DNA of 64,000 bases, from positions 62,001-126,000 of the forward strand of contig JACCXN010000009.1 of the NCBI GenBank assembly GCA_013696965.1. The letters are read 5' to 3'. The first letter of the stretch is position 1. Each line of letters opens with the position of its first letter. Under the pieces are notes generated by a model, which was given only the letters and a program-made list of their open reading frames with translations, was not told where the DNA came from and ran no database searches. This stretch comes from Bacteroidota bacterium. GTDB lineage: Bacteria; Bacteroidota; Bacteroidia; JACCXN01. Position numbers and translations under genes: made by a program. Positions 10,296-19,342 of this stretch are shown here, in pieces.

Positions 10296-10330
10296 ATATG
10301 GCTGAAAAGGTTTTACCTATTCAGCCATAT
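10296..10330. terminator. Inverted repeat between convergent cargo genes, possible terminator
   Basis: ATATGGCTGAA (10296-10306) and its exact reverse complement (10320-10330) flank a 13-base loop. It lies between two convergent genes, just past the stop of the minus-strand one. There is no strong T-run on either side, so termination is possible but not certain. The rest of 10070-10356 shows no gene. Confidence 0.4.
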
Positions 10331-10356
10331 TAAAATTGATACGCTTAATAAAAATA

Positions 10357-11055
10357 CTATCTCACAACAAATTTCTTGGTTGCGCTATTTTCTCCTTCTG
10401 AGTTTAAAGAATAAAAATAAATCCCTGGAGACAATTTACTAACAGGAAAAACAACAGAACCTTGCAAATCAACCAATTGAACACGGTTGATTTCCGCTCC
10501 AACTACATTGTAAAACAATAAATTGGCATCATGTGATGGATTCTTCATTTTATATTTAATTGCTATGAAATCACTCGTTGGATTTGGAAAAGCATTGGAT
10601 AATGACAAAGAAGCTTCCTGTTCATTAATCCCCACTGACGTTGCAATAAAATGAATAATAGTACAAACAGAATCTGCAGGATCATCATTATTAAAAAAAC
10701 AATACTGAATTATACTCTCACCTTCATTTTCCAAAGGATTATAATCTGCCTTAAAAGTAGTATTTACGGCTCCAGCAGTAAAAAATTCCGGAGTGGGGGA
10801 TTCATCTACAAATGGAGGGTAACAAGCAGTTCCCCAACAAAAATTGTTTTCAGAGCCCGTAACTTCAGATAATATTATTCGCTTTACTTTAACATTAATA
10901 TTTGAAGCACTCTCATTTTTTACATCAAAAGAGGCATTAATATAGGCATCAGAAGAACCTGACACACTAGATGGTGGGTTAATCAATGAAATTGATTGTC
11001 CAAAAACGGATGAAAAATTTAATAGCATTAAGGCAAAAAGTATGTTTTTTATCAT
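10357..11055 (-). CDS. Secreted protein with T9SS type A sorting domain (paralogue of 9389-10069)
   Basis: A 232-residue exported protein of unknown function. The signal peptide ends at SVFGQ (about residue 20). The middle domain contains FCWGTACYPP, the same C-x4-CY motif as the neighbouring cargo protein, followed by a second Cys pair (QYCFF and DSVCT). The C-terminal sorting domain starts at NAFPNPTSD and runs through NVVGAE and SPGIYFYSL to a terminal KKFVVR, a classic T9SS type A ending. Small Cys-paired domains like this recur in Bacteroidota secretomes, but I cannot name a function. It is convergent with its paralogue, so the pair is not a simple tandem duplication. Confidence 0.86.
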   Translation of the reverse strand: MIKNILFALMLLNFSSVFGQSISLINPPSSVSGSSDAYINASFDVKNESASNINVKVKRIILSEVTGSENNFCWGTACYPPFVDESPTPEFFTAGAVNTTFKADYNPLENEGESIIQYCFFNNDDPADSVCTIIHFIATSVGINEQEASLSLSNAFPNPTSDFIAIKYKMKNPSHDANLLFYNVVGAEINRVQLVDLQGSVVFPVSKLSPGIYFYSLNSEGENSATKKFVVR

Positions 11056-11248
11056 CTTATTATTTTTAATTGTTTAATTAAACATTTATCAAAAATAAGC
11101 ATTTCTAAATACCTTTCATAATTTAAATGTCTTTACAAGATTAATAGGATTCATAGAATAAAAGAAATTATACGACTTTTTTTTTCATTAAATAAAGGAT
11201 TGTTAACACTTTTGTATTACTTTTAAAAAAATTAAACAAAAAAAAAAT

Positions 11249-13144
11249 ATGAAAAAAACTTTACTCACCTTAACATTGCTGTTCTCAACAATTGCATTCT
11301 TAAGTAGTCAAAACATTTTAGTTGAAAATTTTGAATCTGGTGCTTTGCCAAGTGGCTGGACAAAAACTCAAAGCTCACCTTCTGTTGGCTGGGAATTTGG
11401 TACAGCAACTGTAGTATCTAGTCAATATTGGACAATTCCTGCACATACAAAAATTGCAGGATCCAATGATGATAAATACGATAATCAGGCTGCTACTGCA
11501 AATGTTGCCAATCTTGATTTTCTAATTACTCCATCAATGGATTTTTCAGGTTATGCTGCCATTTTTATGGAATTCGCTGCTTTTTTTGATGGTCAATATG
11601 GATCTACAGCTCATATTAAGGTAAGTACAAATAATGGTGCAACTTGGACCAACGTTAAAACTCTTACTGCAAATAGCGCCTGGCAAAATGTAACTGTTAA
11701 TTTAACAGCTTTTAATTCAAATACCGATGTTAAAGTGGCTATTCATCATAACGATAACAATGGCTGGGCAAGTGGATTTGCTGTTGATGATATTCGGATA
11801 TTTGTTCCAAACAGCTTTGATATGGCTGGAGTAAAAATCAATTTAGATGATCATGTTTTAAATATTGCTCAAACAATTGCTGGGAGTCTTAATAATGCGG
11901 GTTCGGTTTCGGTAACATCTTTGGATTTAAATTACAACATTAATAATGGTGCAGTGGTAACCCAAGCTCTTTCCTCACTTAGCATTGCTCCTTTGGCAAA
12001 TTATAATTTTTCACATGGTACTCAATGGACTCCTTCATCTACAGGCAATCATACAATAAAAGTATGGGCCTCAAATATTAACGGAAACGTAGATGGGTTC
12101 ACAACAAATGACACTGTGATTAAGACAGTTTACGTTGCGAACAACCTTTCGCAAAGAAAAGTACTTTATGAGCAATTCACTTCAAATACCTGTGGCCCAT
12201 GTGCATCTTCTGCTCCGGCAATTACTACTTTTCTAAACAACAACAATGTTAATTCTACAAATGGAAAAATTGTTGCCTTGAAAAATCACATGAATTATCC
12301 ATCACCAGGTAACGATGCTTCATATACTACTGAAGCATCAACAAGACACACTTATTATGGTGTTACAGGAATTCCACATGCAAATATCGGTGGAAGTGCT
12401 TATAGCGGACATCCAGGGAATACAGCTTCAACTCAGGTTATTGTTAATGCTGAATATGCCCGACCAGCAATTTTCAATATCGATATAAACGCTGAGTATA
12501 CCGCTGATTCTGTTGTTACTGTTAGTGGCAATTACACCTCACATGTTGATGTTGCAGGGAACTTAAAGCTTCATGTTGTTATTATTGAAGATCTTATTTT
12601 AAAATCACAAATGAATGGAACAGGTACTACTTCTCAAACAGAATTCAGGCAAGTTATGAGAAAAATGCTTCCAAATGCAGCTGGCACAACTGTTCCAACT
12701 CAAACAGAAGGGCAAAACACTCCCTTTACTTTAACTTACGATTTAAAAAATGGTCCTAAAGTTTTTAACACTATGAATGGTTTAACTGTAGTTACTTTTA
12801 TTCAGAATGTTACTACTAAGGAAGTTTACCAGGCTAATTCAGTTCGTGTTAACCTTTTTGTTGGAATAGAAGAAGCAAAATCAACTGTTTTCGGTGTTAA
12901 TGTTTACCCAAATCCAGTTTCAAATAACGCTAACCTTGTATTCAATCTCAATAGTGCTGAGAATACTCAGGTAATGGTTTACAATATGATAGGTGAACTT
13001 GTTTATTCAAATGAATTAGGTGTTTTAGGTCAGGGAAATCATTCTGTTGAAATAAATACAACCTCATTTAACTCTGGTTTATATTTTGTTAATTTAAAAT
13101 CAGGTAATACTGTTACAACTAAAAAGATTTCAGTTTTACATTAA
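11249..13144 (+). CDS. T9SS-secreted protein: cleaved-adhesin-like domain plus Omp28/thioredoxin-like domain
   Basis: A 631-residue exported protein. The signal peptide ends near residue 20 (LSSQ). Residues about 22-190 begin NILVENFESGALPSGW and end in a GFAVDDIRIF strand, typical of the cleaved-adhesin/choice-of-anchor-J jelly-roll fold. A linker domain follows (about 195-300). From about 303 an Omp28-type thioredoxin-like domain starts with YEQFTSNTCGPCASS; Cys315 and Cys318 form the CxxC. The last ~85 residues (VNVYPNPVSNN through GLYFVNLKSG to KKISVLH) are a T9SS type A sorting domain. A strong terminator follows at 13219. Function is unknown; a surface thiol or adhesion role is inferred only from the domains. 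Confidence 0.88.
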   Translation: MKKTLLTLTLLFSTIAFLSSQNILVENFESGALPSGWTKTQSSPSVGWEFGTATVVSSQYWTIPAHTKIAGSNDDKYDNQAATANVANLDFLITPSMDFSGYAAIFMEFAAFFDGQYGSTAHIKVSTNNGATWTNVKTLTANSAWQNVTVNLTAFNSNTDVKVAIHHNDNNGWASGFAVDDIRIFVPNSFDMAGVKINLDDHVLNIAQTIAGSLNNAGSVSVTSLDLNYNINNGAVVTQALSSLSIAPLANYNFSHGTQWTPSSTGNHTIKVWASNINGNVDGFTTNDTVIKTVYVANNLSQRKVLYEQFTSNTCGPCASSAPAITTFLNNNNVNSTNGKIVALKNHMNYPSPGNDASYTTEASTRHTYYGVTGIPHANIGGSAYSGHPGNTASTQVIVNAEYARPAIFNIDINAEYTADSVVTVSGNYTSHVDVAGNLKLHVVIIEDLILKSQMNGTGTTSQTEFRQVMRKMLPNAAGTTVPTQTEGQNTPFTLTYDLKNGPKVFNTMNGLTVVTFIQNVTTKEVYQANSVRVNLFVGIEEAKSTVFGVNVYPNPVSNNANLVFNLNSAENTQVMVYNMIGELVYSNELGVLGQGNHSVEINTTSFNSGLYFVNLKSGNTVTTKKISVLH

Positions 13145-13218
13145 TTGAAAAAAACACTATGAGAAGTGCTTTGTAAAACTAAAATAAATAGCTTTGCATT
13201 AATTCTCTAAACAATCGA

Positions 13219-13259
13219 GAATCAGCGGAGGACAAGTCATCCGCTGATTCTTTTTTTTT
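13219..13259 (+). terminator. Rho-independent terminator after the 11249-13144 gene
   Basis: GAATCAGCGGA (13219-13229) pairs perfectly with 13240-13250 across a 10-base loop and is followed at once by nine T residues. It separates the cargo gene from tlpA-like 13275. Confidence 0.93.
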
Positions 13260-13274
13260 AAAAAACTTTAGTCC

Positions 13275-13796
13275 ATGAAATTTCTCAGTATAATTTTCGC
13301 ATCCCTGCTTTTTGTCTTGAACCCCGTATTGGCCCAAGAATCTAAAGCCCGTAAAATCCCTGCTTCTGAACTCAAAACCCTAGATGGAAAAACATTTCAC
13401 ACTGAAAATTTTTCTAATAATGGAAAACCTATTTTCATTAGCTTTTGGGCAACATGGTGCAGCCCATGTAAAAAGGAACTTAACGCTATTGCCGAACGCT
13501 ATGAGGAATGGCAGGAGCAAACAGGTGTAAAAGTAATTGCAATATCCATTGATGATGCAAGAAATACGAATAAAGTTGGGCCTTATGTTAATGGCAGAAA
13601 TTGGGAATTTGAGGTTTACCTTGATACAAACCAGGATTTCAAAAGGGCAATGAACGTTAACAATGTGCCCCATTCATTTCTTTTGAATGGAAATGGAGAA
13701 ATTGTTTGGCAACATAATTCTTATTCTGACGGGGATGAAATTAAAATATATGAATTAATTAAAAAGCTTGCTGCAGGAGAAAAAATTGAAGAATAA
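13275..13796 (+). CDS. TlpA-family thiol-disulfide oxidoreductase
   Basis: A 173-residue periplasmic thioredoxin-fold protein. The signal peptide ends at VLAQE (about residue 21). The active site is WCSPC, with Cys62 and Cys65, in the context FWATWCSPCKKEL of the TlpA/ResA group. The cis-Pro loop is NVPHSFL and the C-terminal strand is GEIVWQH. Such proteins reduce or transfer disulfides in the envelope, for example in cytochrome c maturation, but the partner cannot be read from sequence. The stop codon overlaps the start region of the next gene, so the two are surely co-transcribed with the Omp28-like gene behind them. Confidence 0.92.
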   Translation: MKFLSIIFASLLFVLNPVLAQESKARKIPASELKTLDGKTFHTENFSNNGKPIFISFWATWCSPCKKELNAIAERYEEWQEQTGVKVIAISIDDARNTNKVGPYVNGRNWEFEVYLDTNQDFKRAMNVNNVPHSFLLNGNGEIVWQHNSYSDGDEIKIYELIKKLAAGEKIEE

Positions 13797-15468
13797 AAAT
13801 GCAATATTTATCCCATTGAAAAATTCTAATCTACTCTGTCTATCGACTTTTATTTTTTGTGCAATTTTTTGTTCATCTTCTGTTTTTTCACAGGATAAGG
13901 ATGTAGGATCAATTCATGGAAACTTTCAAACGGATGTTCAATATTACAATGTTGACACCGTAATTGGAGCCCCTATTGTTCCTGAAAAGTTATTAATGAA
14001 TGGCTTTGCTAATATTATTTATACAAAAGGCAACTTCAATGCAGGCTTAAGATATGAAAGCTACATGAATGCTTTGCAAGGGTTTGATCCGGGATTCAAA
14101 GGGAACGGAATTCCTTTTCGTTACGCTTCTTATTCATTAGATGGATTGGATGTAACGGTTGGAAATTTTTATGAACAGTTTGGAACTGGTCTAATACTGC
14201 GAACATATGAGGAACGCGGACTTGGATATGATAATGCATTTGACGGAATAAGAGTTAAATATTCTCCTCTTTCCGGAATCTATTTAAAAGGAATTATTGG
14301 AAGACAAAGGCTGTTTTTTGATTATGGGCCAGGCATTGTCCGGGGAATTGATGGAGAAATTATGCTCAATGAATTAAGTGAGTATTTTTCTGAAATGAAA
14401 ACAAGAATTACAGTAGGTGCAAGTTTCGTAAGTAAGTTTCAACGTGATCAAGACCCTATTTACAACCTCCCGGAAAATGTAGGTAGTTTTGGAGGCCGAT
14501 TAAACATTTCAAGGGGTAAAATTAGCTTACTTAGTGAATATGCATATAAAATCAATGATCCATCTGCTGTTAATCAATACATATACCGGCACGGAGAAGC
14601 TATGTTTTTATCTGCAAGTTATTCACAGAAAGGACTTGGAATTGTTATAGCAGCAAAAAGAATTGATAACATGAATTTTCGCTCTGATAGAAATGCTACT
14701 GCAAACAATTTAAACATAAATTTCCTGCCTGCTTTAACCAAACAACATGTTTATAACCTTGCAGCAACTCTTTATCCATATGCTACTCAATTTAATGGTG
14801 AAATGGGGATACAAGGTGATTTAATTTATACCATTAAAAAAGGAACTCTTCTTGGAGGAAAATATGGAACTGGGCTAAACATCAATTACTCTGCAGTAAA
14901 TAATATCCATACTGTTCCACTTGATGATTTAAACGAGAAAAGAATAGGATACACATCTGATTTTTTCACTCCTGGAGATGAAGTCTTTTTCAGGGACTTC
15001 AATGTAGAGCTTACAAAAAAAATAAGCAAGCGAATCAAAATGAACCTTATGTATGTAAATTTCGTTTATAATATGGAGGTTGTACAGGGTCTTGGTGGTA
15101 AAGGAACAGTATATGCTGATGTTGCCATTGCCGATATCTCTTTTAAGCTTTCAGATAAAAGCTCCATACGGACAGAATTGCAAAGTTTAACAACTAAACA
15201 GGACTTAGGGAATTGGGCAACAGGAATTTTGGAATATACTTATTCCCCAAGTTGGTTTGTTGCAGTTATGGATCAGTATAATTATGGAAATACAAATCCT
15301 GATCAACGTATACATTATGTTACAGGATCTGTTGGTTATACAAAAAAAGCAAATCGTTTTATGTTAACTTATGGAAGGCAAAGGGCAGGAATTTTCTGTA
15401 TTGGTGGAGTGTGCCGAAATGTTCCAGCTTCCAACGGTTTAACCTTAACCATTACTAGTAGTTTTTAA
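13786..15468 (+). CDS. DUF6029-like outer-membrane protein
   Basis: About 560 residues, exported and beta-rich throughout, resembling the DUF6029 family of Bacteroidota, predicted outer-membrane barrels of unknown function. No ATG lies near the front. The frame can start at TTG 13768, 13786 or 13816. I chose 13786 because it gives Met-Lys-Asn-Lys followed by a hydrophobic core ending at SVFSQ; 13816 is almost as good. The sequence shows alternating amphipathic strands with many Tyr and Gly and ends in a phenylalanine (SSF), as outer-membrane barrels do. It overlaps tlpA-like 13275-13796 by a few codons and is followed 17 bases later by the Omp28-like gene. The family name is from memory of the typical neighbourhood; the barrel nature is visible. 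Confidence 0.75.
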   Translation: MKNKNAIFIPLKNSNLLCLSTFIFCAIFCSSSVFSQDKDVGSIHGNFQTDVQYYNVDTVIGAPIVPEKLLMNGFANIIYTKGNFNAGLRYESYMNALQGFDPGFKGNGIPFRYASYSLDGLDVTVGNFYEQFGTGLILRTYEERGLGYDNAFDGIRVKYSPLSGIYLKGIIGRQRLFFDYGPGIVRGIDGEIMLNELSEYFSEMKTRITVGASFVSKFQRDQDPIYNLPENVGSFGGRLNISRGKISLLSEYAYKINDPSAVNQYIYRHGEAMFLSASYSQKGLGIVIAAKRIDNMNFRSDRNATANNLNINFLPALTKQHVYNLAATLYPYATQFNGEMGIQGDLIYTIKKGTLLGGKYGTGLNINYSAVNNIHTVPLDDLNEKRIGYTSDFFTPGDEVFFRDFNVELTKKISKRIKMNLMYVNFVYNMEVVQGLGGKGTVYADVAIADISFKLSDKSSIRTELQSLTTKQDLGNWATGILEYTYSPSWFVAVMDQYNYGNTNPDQRIHYVTGSVGYTKKANRFMLTYGRQRAGIFCIGGVCRNVPASNGLTLTITSSF

Positions 15469-15485
15469 AATTCAACAAAATAATT

Positions 15486-16391
15486 ATGAGAAAATTCCTT
15501 AAAAATATTTTTTATTTTCTCCTTATCACCTCCTTTTGTGCTTGTGATTTTGTAGATCAGCCTTTTAGTGAGATTCAAACTGGAAACAATGACCCTGTTC
15601 CTCCTATAACAGACACCATTCCTCCTGTAATACAAGATACTGTTATTAGAAAAATTTTGATCGAAGATTTTACTGGGCATACTTGTGGTAATTGTCCTGC
15701 AGCAGCCAATACTGCAAAACAAATTCAAGATTTATATGGAAAAAAAGTAATTGTTGTTGGAGTCCATTCCGGATATTTTGCAAAACTTTCTACCGTTGCA
15801 GGAACAAAATACAAAACTGATTTTCGTACCATAGCCGGAGAAGCATATAATAACCTGTGGAAAAATGATGTTGCTGGAAACCCCAATGGCTTTGTAAACA
15901 GAAGTAAGATAATAAACAGCAATATAATAATTCAACCATCCGCATGGGGACAAGCTGTTGAATTATTAAAAAATGCATTACCGGATTTTAAAATAGAACT
16001 AATTACTGTTTATGATGCTGGCACACGATCCCTTAAAACAATTGCAAAAAATAAAGCTTTAAATAATCTTTCCAAAAAATACAATCTTGTGGTTTATCTT
16101 ATTGAAGATAATGTACAAGATTGGCAAAAGGACTATTCATTCCCTTCCGGCCCGCAACAGGATGTAGAAAATTATATGCACCGACATGTTTTAAGAGACA
16201 ATATTAACGGAACCTGGGGTGAAGAAATAGTTGCAACATCATTAGCTGCCGGAGATTCTGTTATAAAAACATATAACAATTATTTGATTAACCCTTCCTG
16301 GAAAGCAAATGATTGTTCAGTGGTAGCCTATATTTATGATGTGGATACATATGAAATAATGCAAGCCGAGGAAGTTCATATTATTCCTTAA
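15486..16391 (+). CDS. Omp28-related lipoprotein with thioredoxin-like CxxC
   Basis: A 301-residue predicted lipoprotein. The signal peptide reaches a lipobox-like FCAC with Cys20 as lipidation site. After a Pro-rich linker the Omp28-type domain begins with KILIEDFTGHTCGNC; Cys67 and Cys70 form a CGNC motif. The rest alternates helices and strands as in thioredoxin-like folds and ends with AEEVHIIP. Omp28 proteins were described as outer-membrane antigens of Porphyromonas; their function is unsettled. It shares the EDFTG-x-TCG-C motif with the T9SS cargo protein at 11249-13144. It is last in the TlpA-DUF6029-Omp28 operon. Confidence 0.88.
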   Translation: MRKFLKNIFYFLLITSFCACDFVDQPFSEIQTGNNDPVPPITDTIPPVIQDTVIRKILIEDFTGHTCGNCPAAANTAKQIQDLYGKKVIVVGVHSGYFAKLSTVAGTKYKTDFRTIAGEAYNNLWKNDVAGNPNGFVNRSKIINSNIIIQPSAWGQAVELLKNALPDFKIELITVYDAGTRSLKTIAKNKALNNLSKKYNLVVYLIEDNVQDWQKDYSFPSGPQQDVENYMHRHVLRDNINGTWGEEIVATSLAAGDSVIKTYNNYLINPSWKANDCSVVAYIYDVDTYEIMQAEEVHIIP

Positions 16392-16546
16392 TATTATTTT
16401 TTGAGATTAATCCAATTATTTTTTTTCGGAAAACAAAGTCATAAACAGTTTAAGCTTATCTAAAATAGCTTTTATAAATATCTTAATCACTCGCCTTTTC
16501 AGCTAAAAAACTATTTTTTATAAGGCTTACTCTTTATTATTTTCAG

Positions 16547-16554
16547 TATTTTTG
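16547..16554 (+). promoter_or_regulatory. -7 element directly before the ATG at 16560
   Basis: TATTTTTG fits TAnnTTTG exactly and ends 5 bases before the ATG. In this promoter type transcription starts about 4-7 bases past the element, so the mRNA would have almost no leader. Confidence 0.5.
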
Positions 16555-16559
16555 CAGAT

Positions 16560-17201
16560 ATGATAAGGTTTTGGGGCTATTTATTATTGATTTTCATCAT
16601 TTCACTTAATCCTTTTAATGGAATAGCCCAATCATTTAATGCAGGAATTACAGCTGGTTTAAATACAGCTCGCGTTCTTGGGGGTGTAAATCATTCTGGA
16701 TGGAGGCGATTTGGTATTATTGCCGGCCCATTTGTTGAATATGAACTAAATGAATTATCAGGATTGAAAATGGAAATGCTTTTTTCACAAAAAGGAGAAA
16801 AAAAGCCCTATCGTCCAAATGTTGGAGATTATACATTTTATCAACTTCGGTTAAACTACATTGATATTCCAGTGTTTTATTATTATAAACATACTAAATT
16901 CATATTCGAAGCTGGTCCTTCATTTAATTACCTTATTGAATATTCTGAAGAAGATTTAAGCGGGCCTTTAACATTTGAAAGGCCTTTTAACACAATGGAA
17001 TTTGCTGCTCTTTTTGGTGTTAATTATAAATTAACAGAAAATCTGGATATGAACTGGAGGTACAGTAATTCACTTGTTCCTATAAGGGAACATTTAGGAG
17101 GTAGTGTTTACAGGTTAAACAGAGGTCAATACAATTCATTTTTTACATTCAAAGTTATTTATTGGTTTAATAAGGATCGAAAACATGCAAGTGGGGAATA
17201 A
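16560..17201 (+). CDS. Outer-membrane beta-barrel protein (PorT-like/OMP_b-brl_2 family)
   Basis: A 213-residue exported barrel. The signal peptide ends at NGIAQS (about residue 25). Then come short amphipathic strands separated by turns: GITAGLNTARV, FGIIAGPFVEYEL, GLKMEMLFSQKGEK, YIDIPVFYYYK, FIFEAGPSFNYLI and a final FFTFKVIYWF strand. The pattern and length fit the family often labelled PorT, but it lacks features I would need to call it the true T9SS component PorT/SprT, so no gene symbol is given. The 3' end overlaps the ubiX start by 17 bases, so the two are translationally coupled. Confidence 0.8.
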   Translation: MIRFWGYLLLIFIISLNPFNGIAQSFNAGITAGLNTARVLGGVNHSGWRRFGIIAGPFVEYELNELSGLKMEMLFSQKGEKKPYRPNVGDYTFYQLRLNYIDIPVFYYYKHTKFIFEAGPSFNYLIEYSEEDLSGPLTFERPFNTMEFAALFGVNYKLTENLDMNWRYSNSLVPIREHLGGSVYRLNRGQYNSFFTFKVIYWFNKDRKHASGE

Positions 17202-17754
17202 AATAGTAGTTGCAATAACAGGTGCAAGCGGAGCAATATATGCCAAAGTACTGCTTCAAAAACTTGCTGAACTTAAGGAACAAGTTTCTGAAGTGGCTGT
17301 AGTTATGTCTGACAATGCAAAAGATGTATGGTACTACGAATTAGATAACAGGAATTATGAAATCCTTCCATTTAAGGTATATAGTAAAAATGACTTTTTT
17401 GCTCCCTTTGCATCAGGTTCTGCAAATTTCAATACCATGATAATATGTCCATGCTCAATGGGTACAATGGCAAGGATTGCTTCAGGCATTTCAAATGATC
17501 TTACCACCCGATCTGCTGATGTTATACTTAAAGAAAGGAGAAAACTTATTCTTGTTACTCGCGATACTCCCTTAAACCTTATTCATATCAATAATATGAA
17601 AACTATAACAGAGTCAGGTGGAATAATTTGCCCTGCGAGTCCATCCTTTTACAGTAAGCCTGCATCTTTTGAGGCTCTTGCAGCAACTGTAACAGACAGG
17701 GTTCTCGAATTAGCCGGATTCTCATTAAACACTTTCCGTTGGGGGCAGCACTAA
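17185..17754 (+). CDS. ubiX: Flavin prenyltransferase UbiX
   Basis: UbiX attaches a dimethylallyl unit to FMN, making the prenyl-FMN cofactor used by UbiD-type decarboxylases in quinone synthesis. The 189-residue product has the flavin loop VAITGASGAIYAKVLL near the N-terminus, the IICPCSMGTMARIASG segment (about 91-106), the LVTRDTPLN strand and the ICPASPSFY loop. The ATG lies inside the previous gene. No ubiD is visible in the window; the amidohydrolase at 57880-59076 could belong to a futalosine-type menaquinone route, which would need UbiX, but that is a guess. Confidence 0.95.
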   Translation: MQVGNKIVVAITGASGAIYAKVLLQKLAELKEQVSEVAVVMSDNAKDVWYYELDNRNYEILPFKVYSKNDFFAPFASGSANFNTMIICPCSMGTMARIASGISNDLTTRSADVILKERRKLILVTRDTPLNLIHINNMKTITESGGIICPASPSFYSKPASFEALAATVTDRVLELAGFSLNTFRWGQH

Positions 17755-17936
17755 TTCTGCTTTCACAAATTTTGTTTAAATTTAAATTTTAATCCTGTAA
17801 ATTCTATTTATTGTTTTTTCAATAAAAAAAATTACAAACATTTGTTAATATCTTTTACAGAGATACTTGTAACCCATTTGTTATTTTCACGATTAATAAT
17901 TACCTTAGAATGTTTAATTTCAAAATCATATAACCT

Positions 17937-18122
17937 ATGTTTGAATTATGTAAAGTAATCTTACAAAAAGTAAGTTTTGACAAATTGTTATTCAAAAAAG
18001 AATTGGTAAAAGCTACACGTTGGTTGAAAAAAGAAGAATTGCTTTTATTAAAAGTATGGTGCCTGGCAACCTTCTCTCAATACCAGGATTTAACCTCTGA
18101 GGTATTTGATTCACTTCAATAA
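17937..18122 (+). CDS. Small hypothetical protein, 61 residues
   Basis: I do not recognise the family. The 61-residue product is helical in appearance, has alternating Lys/Glu and Leu, no signal peptide, and two Cys (positions 5 and 42). It starts with ATG 182 bases after ubiX and ends 21 bases before a strong hairpin terminator. The isolated position with its own terminator, plus a coding-like mixture of residues, argues for a real gene. An exported or membrane role is unlikely; a small cytosolic regulator or adaptor is possible but unsupported. Confidence 0.6.
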   Translation: MFELCKVILQKVSFDKLLFKKELVKATRWLKKEELLLLKVWCLATFSQYQDLTSEVFDSLQ

Positions 18123-18142
18123 ACTAAAACTATTCTATTATC

Positions 18143-18180
18143 AAAAAACAAAACCTCGATTAACCGGGGTTTTGTTTTTT
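18143..18180. terminator. Bidirectional terminator between small gene and queG
   Basis: 16-base arms (18143-18158 and 18165-18180) pair with one G-U type mismatch around a 6-base loop. Both arms end in a run of A/T, so the hairpin works on both strands. The queG stop codon (18160-18162) lies inside the loop. Confidence 0.88.
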
Positions 18181-19104
18181 AATAAAATCAACATTTCTTT
18201 TTATTCCATTAAATTTTGCCCTTTTTAATGGAGAGTCTTTAAAAACTTCATTAAAAATTTCTTCTGACATATCTCTCCAATCATTCCCAGACATTTTCAA
18301 CAATCCATTTATAGGATCAAATAAAGGCTCATCGTGAGGTTTAGAAAATCTGTTCCAGGGGCAAACATCCTGGCATATATCACAGCCAAACATCCAATTG
18401 TTAAATTGGCCCTTCATTGTTTCAGGAATCTTATCTTTTAATTCAATCGTGAAATAGGAAATGCAACGGCTTCCATCCACAACATAAGGTTCAACTATTG
18501 CTTGTGTAGGACAGGCATCAATACATTTGGTGCAAGTACCACAATAATCTTTCACTGGCCCATCATATTCAAGCTCAATATCCAATATTAATTCTGCAAT
18601 AAAAAAGAAAGAACCGAATTGCTTATTAATAAGGTTAGAATTTTTTCCAACCCATCCAAGCCCGCTTTTTTTTGCCCATGCCTTGTCCATTACAGGTGCT
18701 GAATCTACAAAAGCCCGTCCACTAACCTCTCCAATGGTTTCTCTTATAAATGCTAATAATTCCTTGAGTTTTGCTTTAATTACATCATGGTAATCCTTGC
18801 CATAAGCGTATTTTGAAACTTTTGGCGCTTGTTGATCTATGTTTTCTTCTTTAGGAAAATAATTCAAGAGTAAAGAAACTACTGATTTAGCATCATCAAC
18901 CAACAAAACAGGATTAAGTCTTTTATCAAAATGATTTTCCATGTAAGACATGGTTCCCTGCATGTTTTTATTTAGCCACTTTTCCAATCTTGGTGCTTCT
19001 TCCTCTAAAAAACCAGCTTTTGAAACACCACAGAACATAAAGCCAAGCCGTTTTGCCTCGGCCTTAATTAATTGTGAATTATGGTAGCGCTGTTGCTCAA
19101 TCAT
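18160..19104 (-). CDS. queG: Epoxyqueuosine reductase QueG
   Basis: QueG carries out the last step of queuosine synthesis in tRNA, reducing epoxyqueuosine with cobalamin and two 4Fe-4S clusters. The product is about 314 residues. The start chosen is the ATG at 19104; a TTG five codons upstream is possible. The catalytic region contains [20 protein letters not shown] (about 134-153). Cluster ligands are [12 protein letters not shown] and [11 protein letters not shown]. The HEAT-like C-terminal domain of longer members is short here. It is convergent with the small gene at 17937. Confidence 0.95.
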   Translation of the reverse strand: MIEQQRYHNSQLIKAEAKRLGFMFCGVSKAGFLEEEAPRLEKWLNKNMQGTMSYMENHFDKRLNPVLLVDDAKSVVSLLLNYFPKEENIDQQAPKVSKYAYGKDYHDVIKAKLKELLAFIRETIGEVSGRAFVDSAPVMDKAWAKKSGLGWVGKNSNLINKQFGSFFFIAELILDIELEYDGPVKDYCGTCTKCIDACPTQAIVEPYVVDGSRCISYFTIELKDKIPETMKGQFNNWMFGCDICQDVCPWNRFSKPHDEPLFDPINGLLKMSGNDWRDMSEEIFNEVFKDSPLKRAKFNGIKRNVDFIKKQNPG

Positions 19105-19342
19105 GTAATAAAGGGACAAGGGACAAGAAATACATTTTAATTAAATTATCCATTAACTGACTTTAATTTTCTAATTGCTAAGCAAATATTTAACAATTCT
19201 TTTTAAATTTTATTTGCATATCAGATGAATGATGTATTTATAGGGCCTGAAAGAGAAAATACACTTGATTAATACTCGAAATGAATTTTTAAAGGTAAGG
19301 AATGAAAAAAATCAAATAGTAATAAAAGCAATGAAAAACAAA

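Noticed and set aside
16560-17201. True T9SS component PorT/SprT
   Set aside because: The protein is a general short barrel; I could not recognise the SprT-specific N-terminus or its usual neighbours, so only a family-level call is made.
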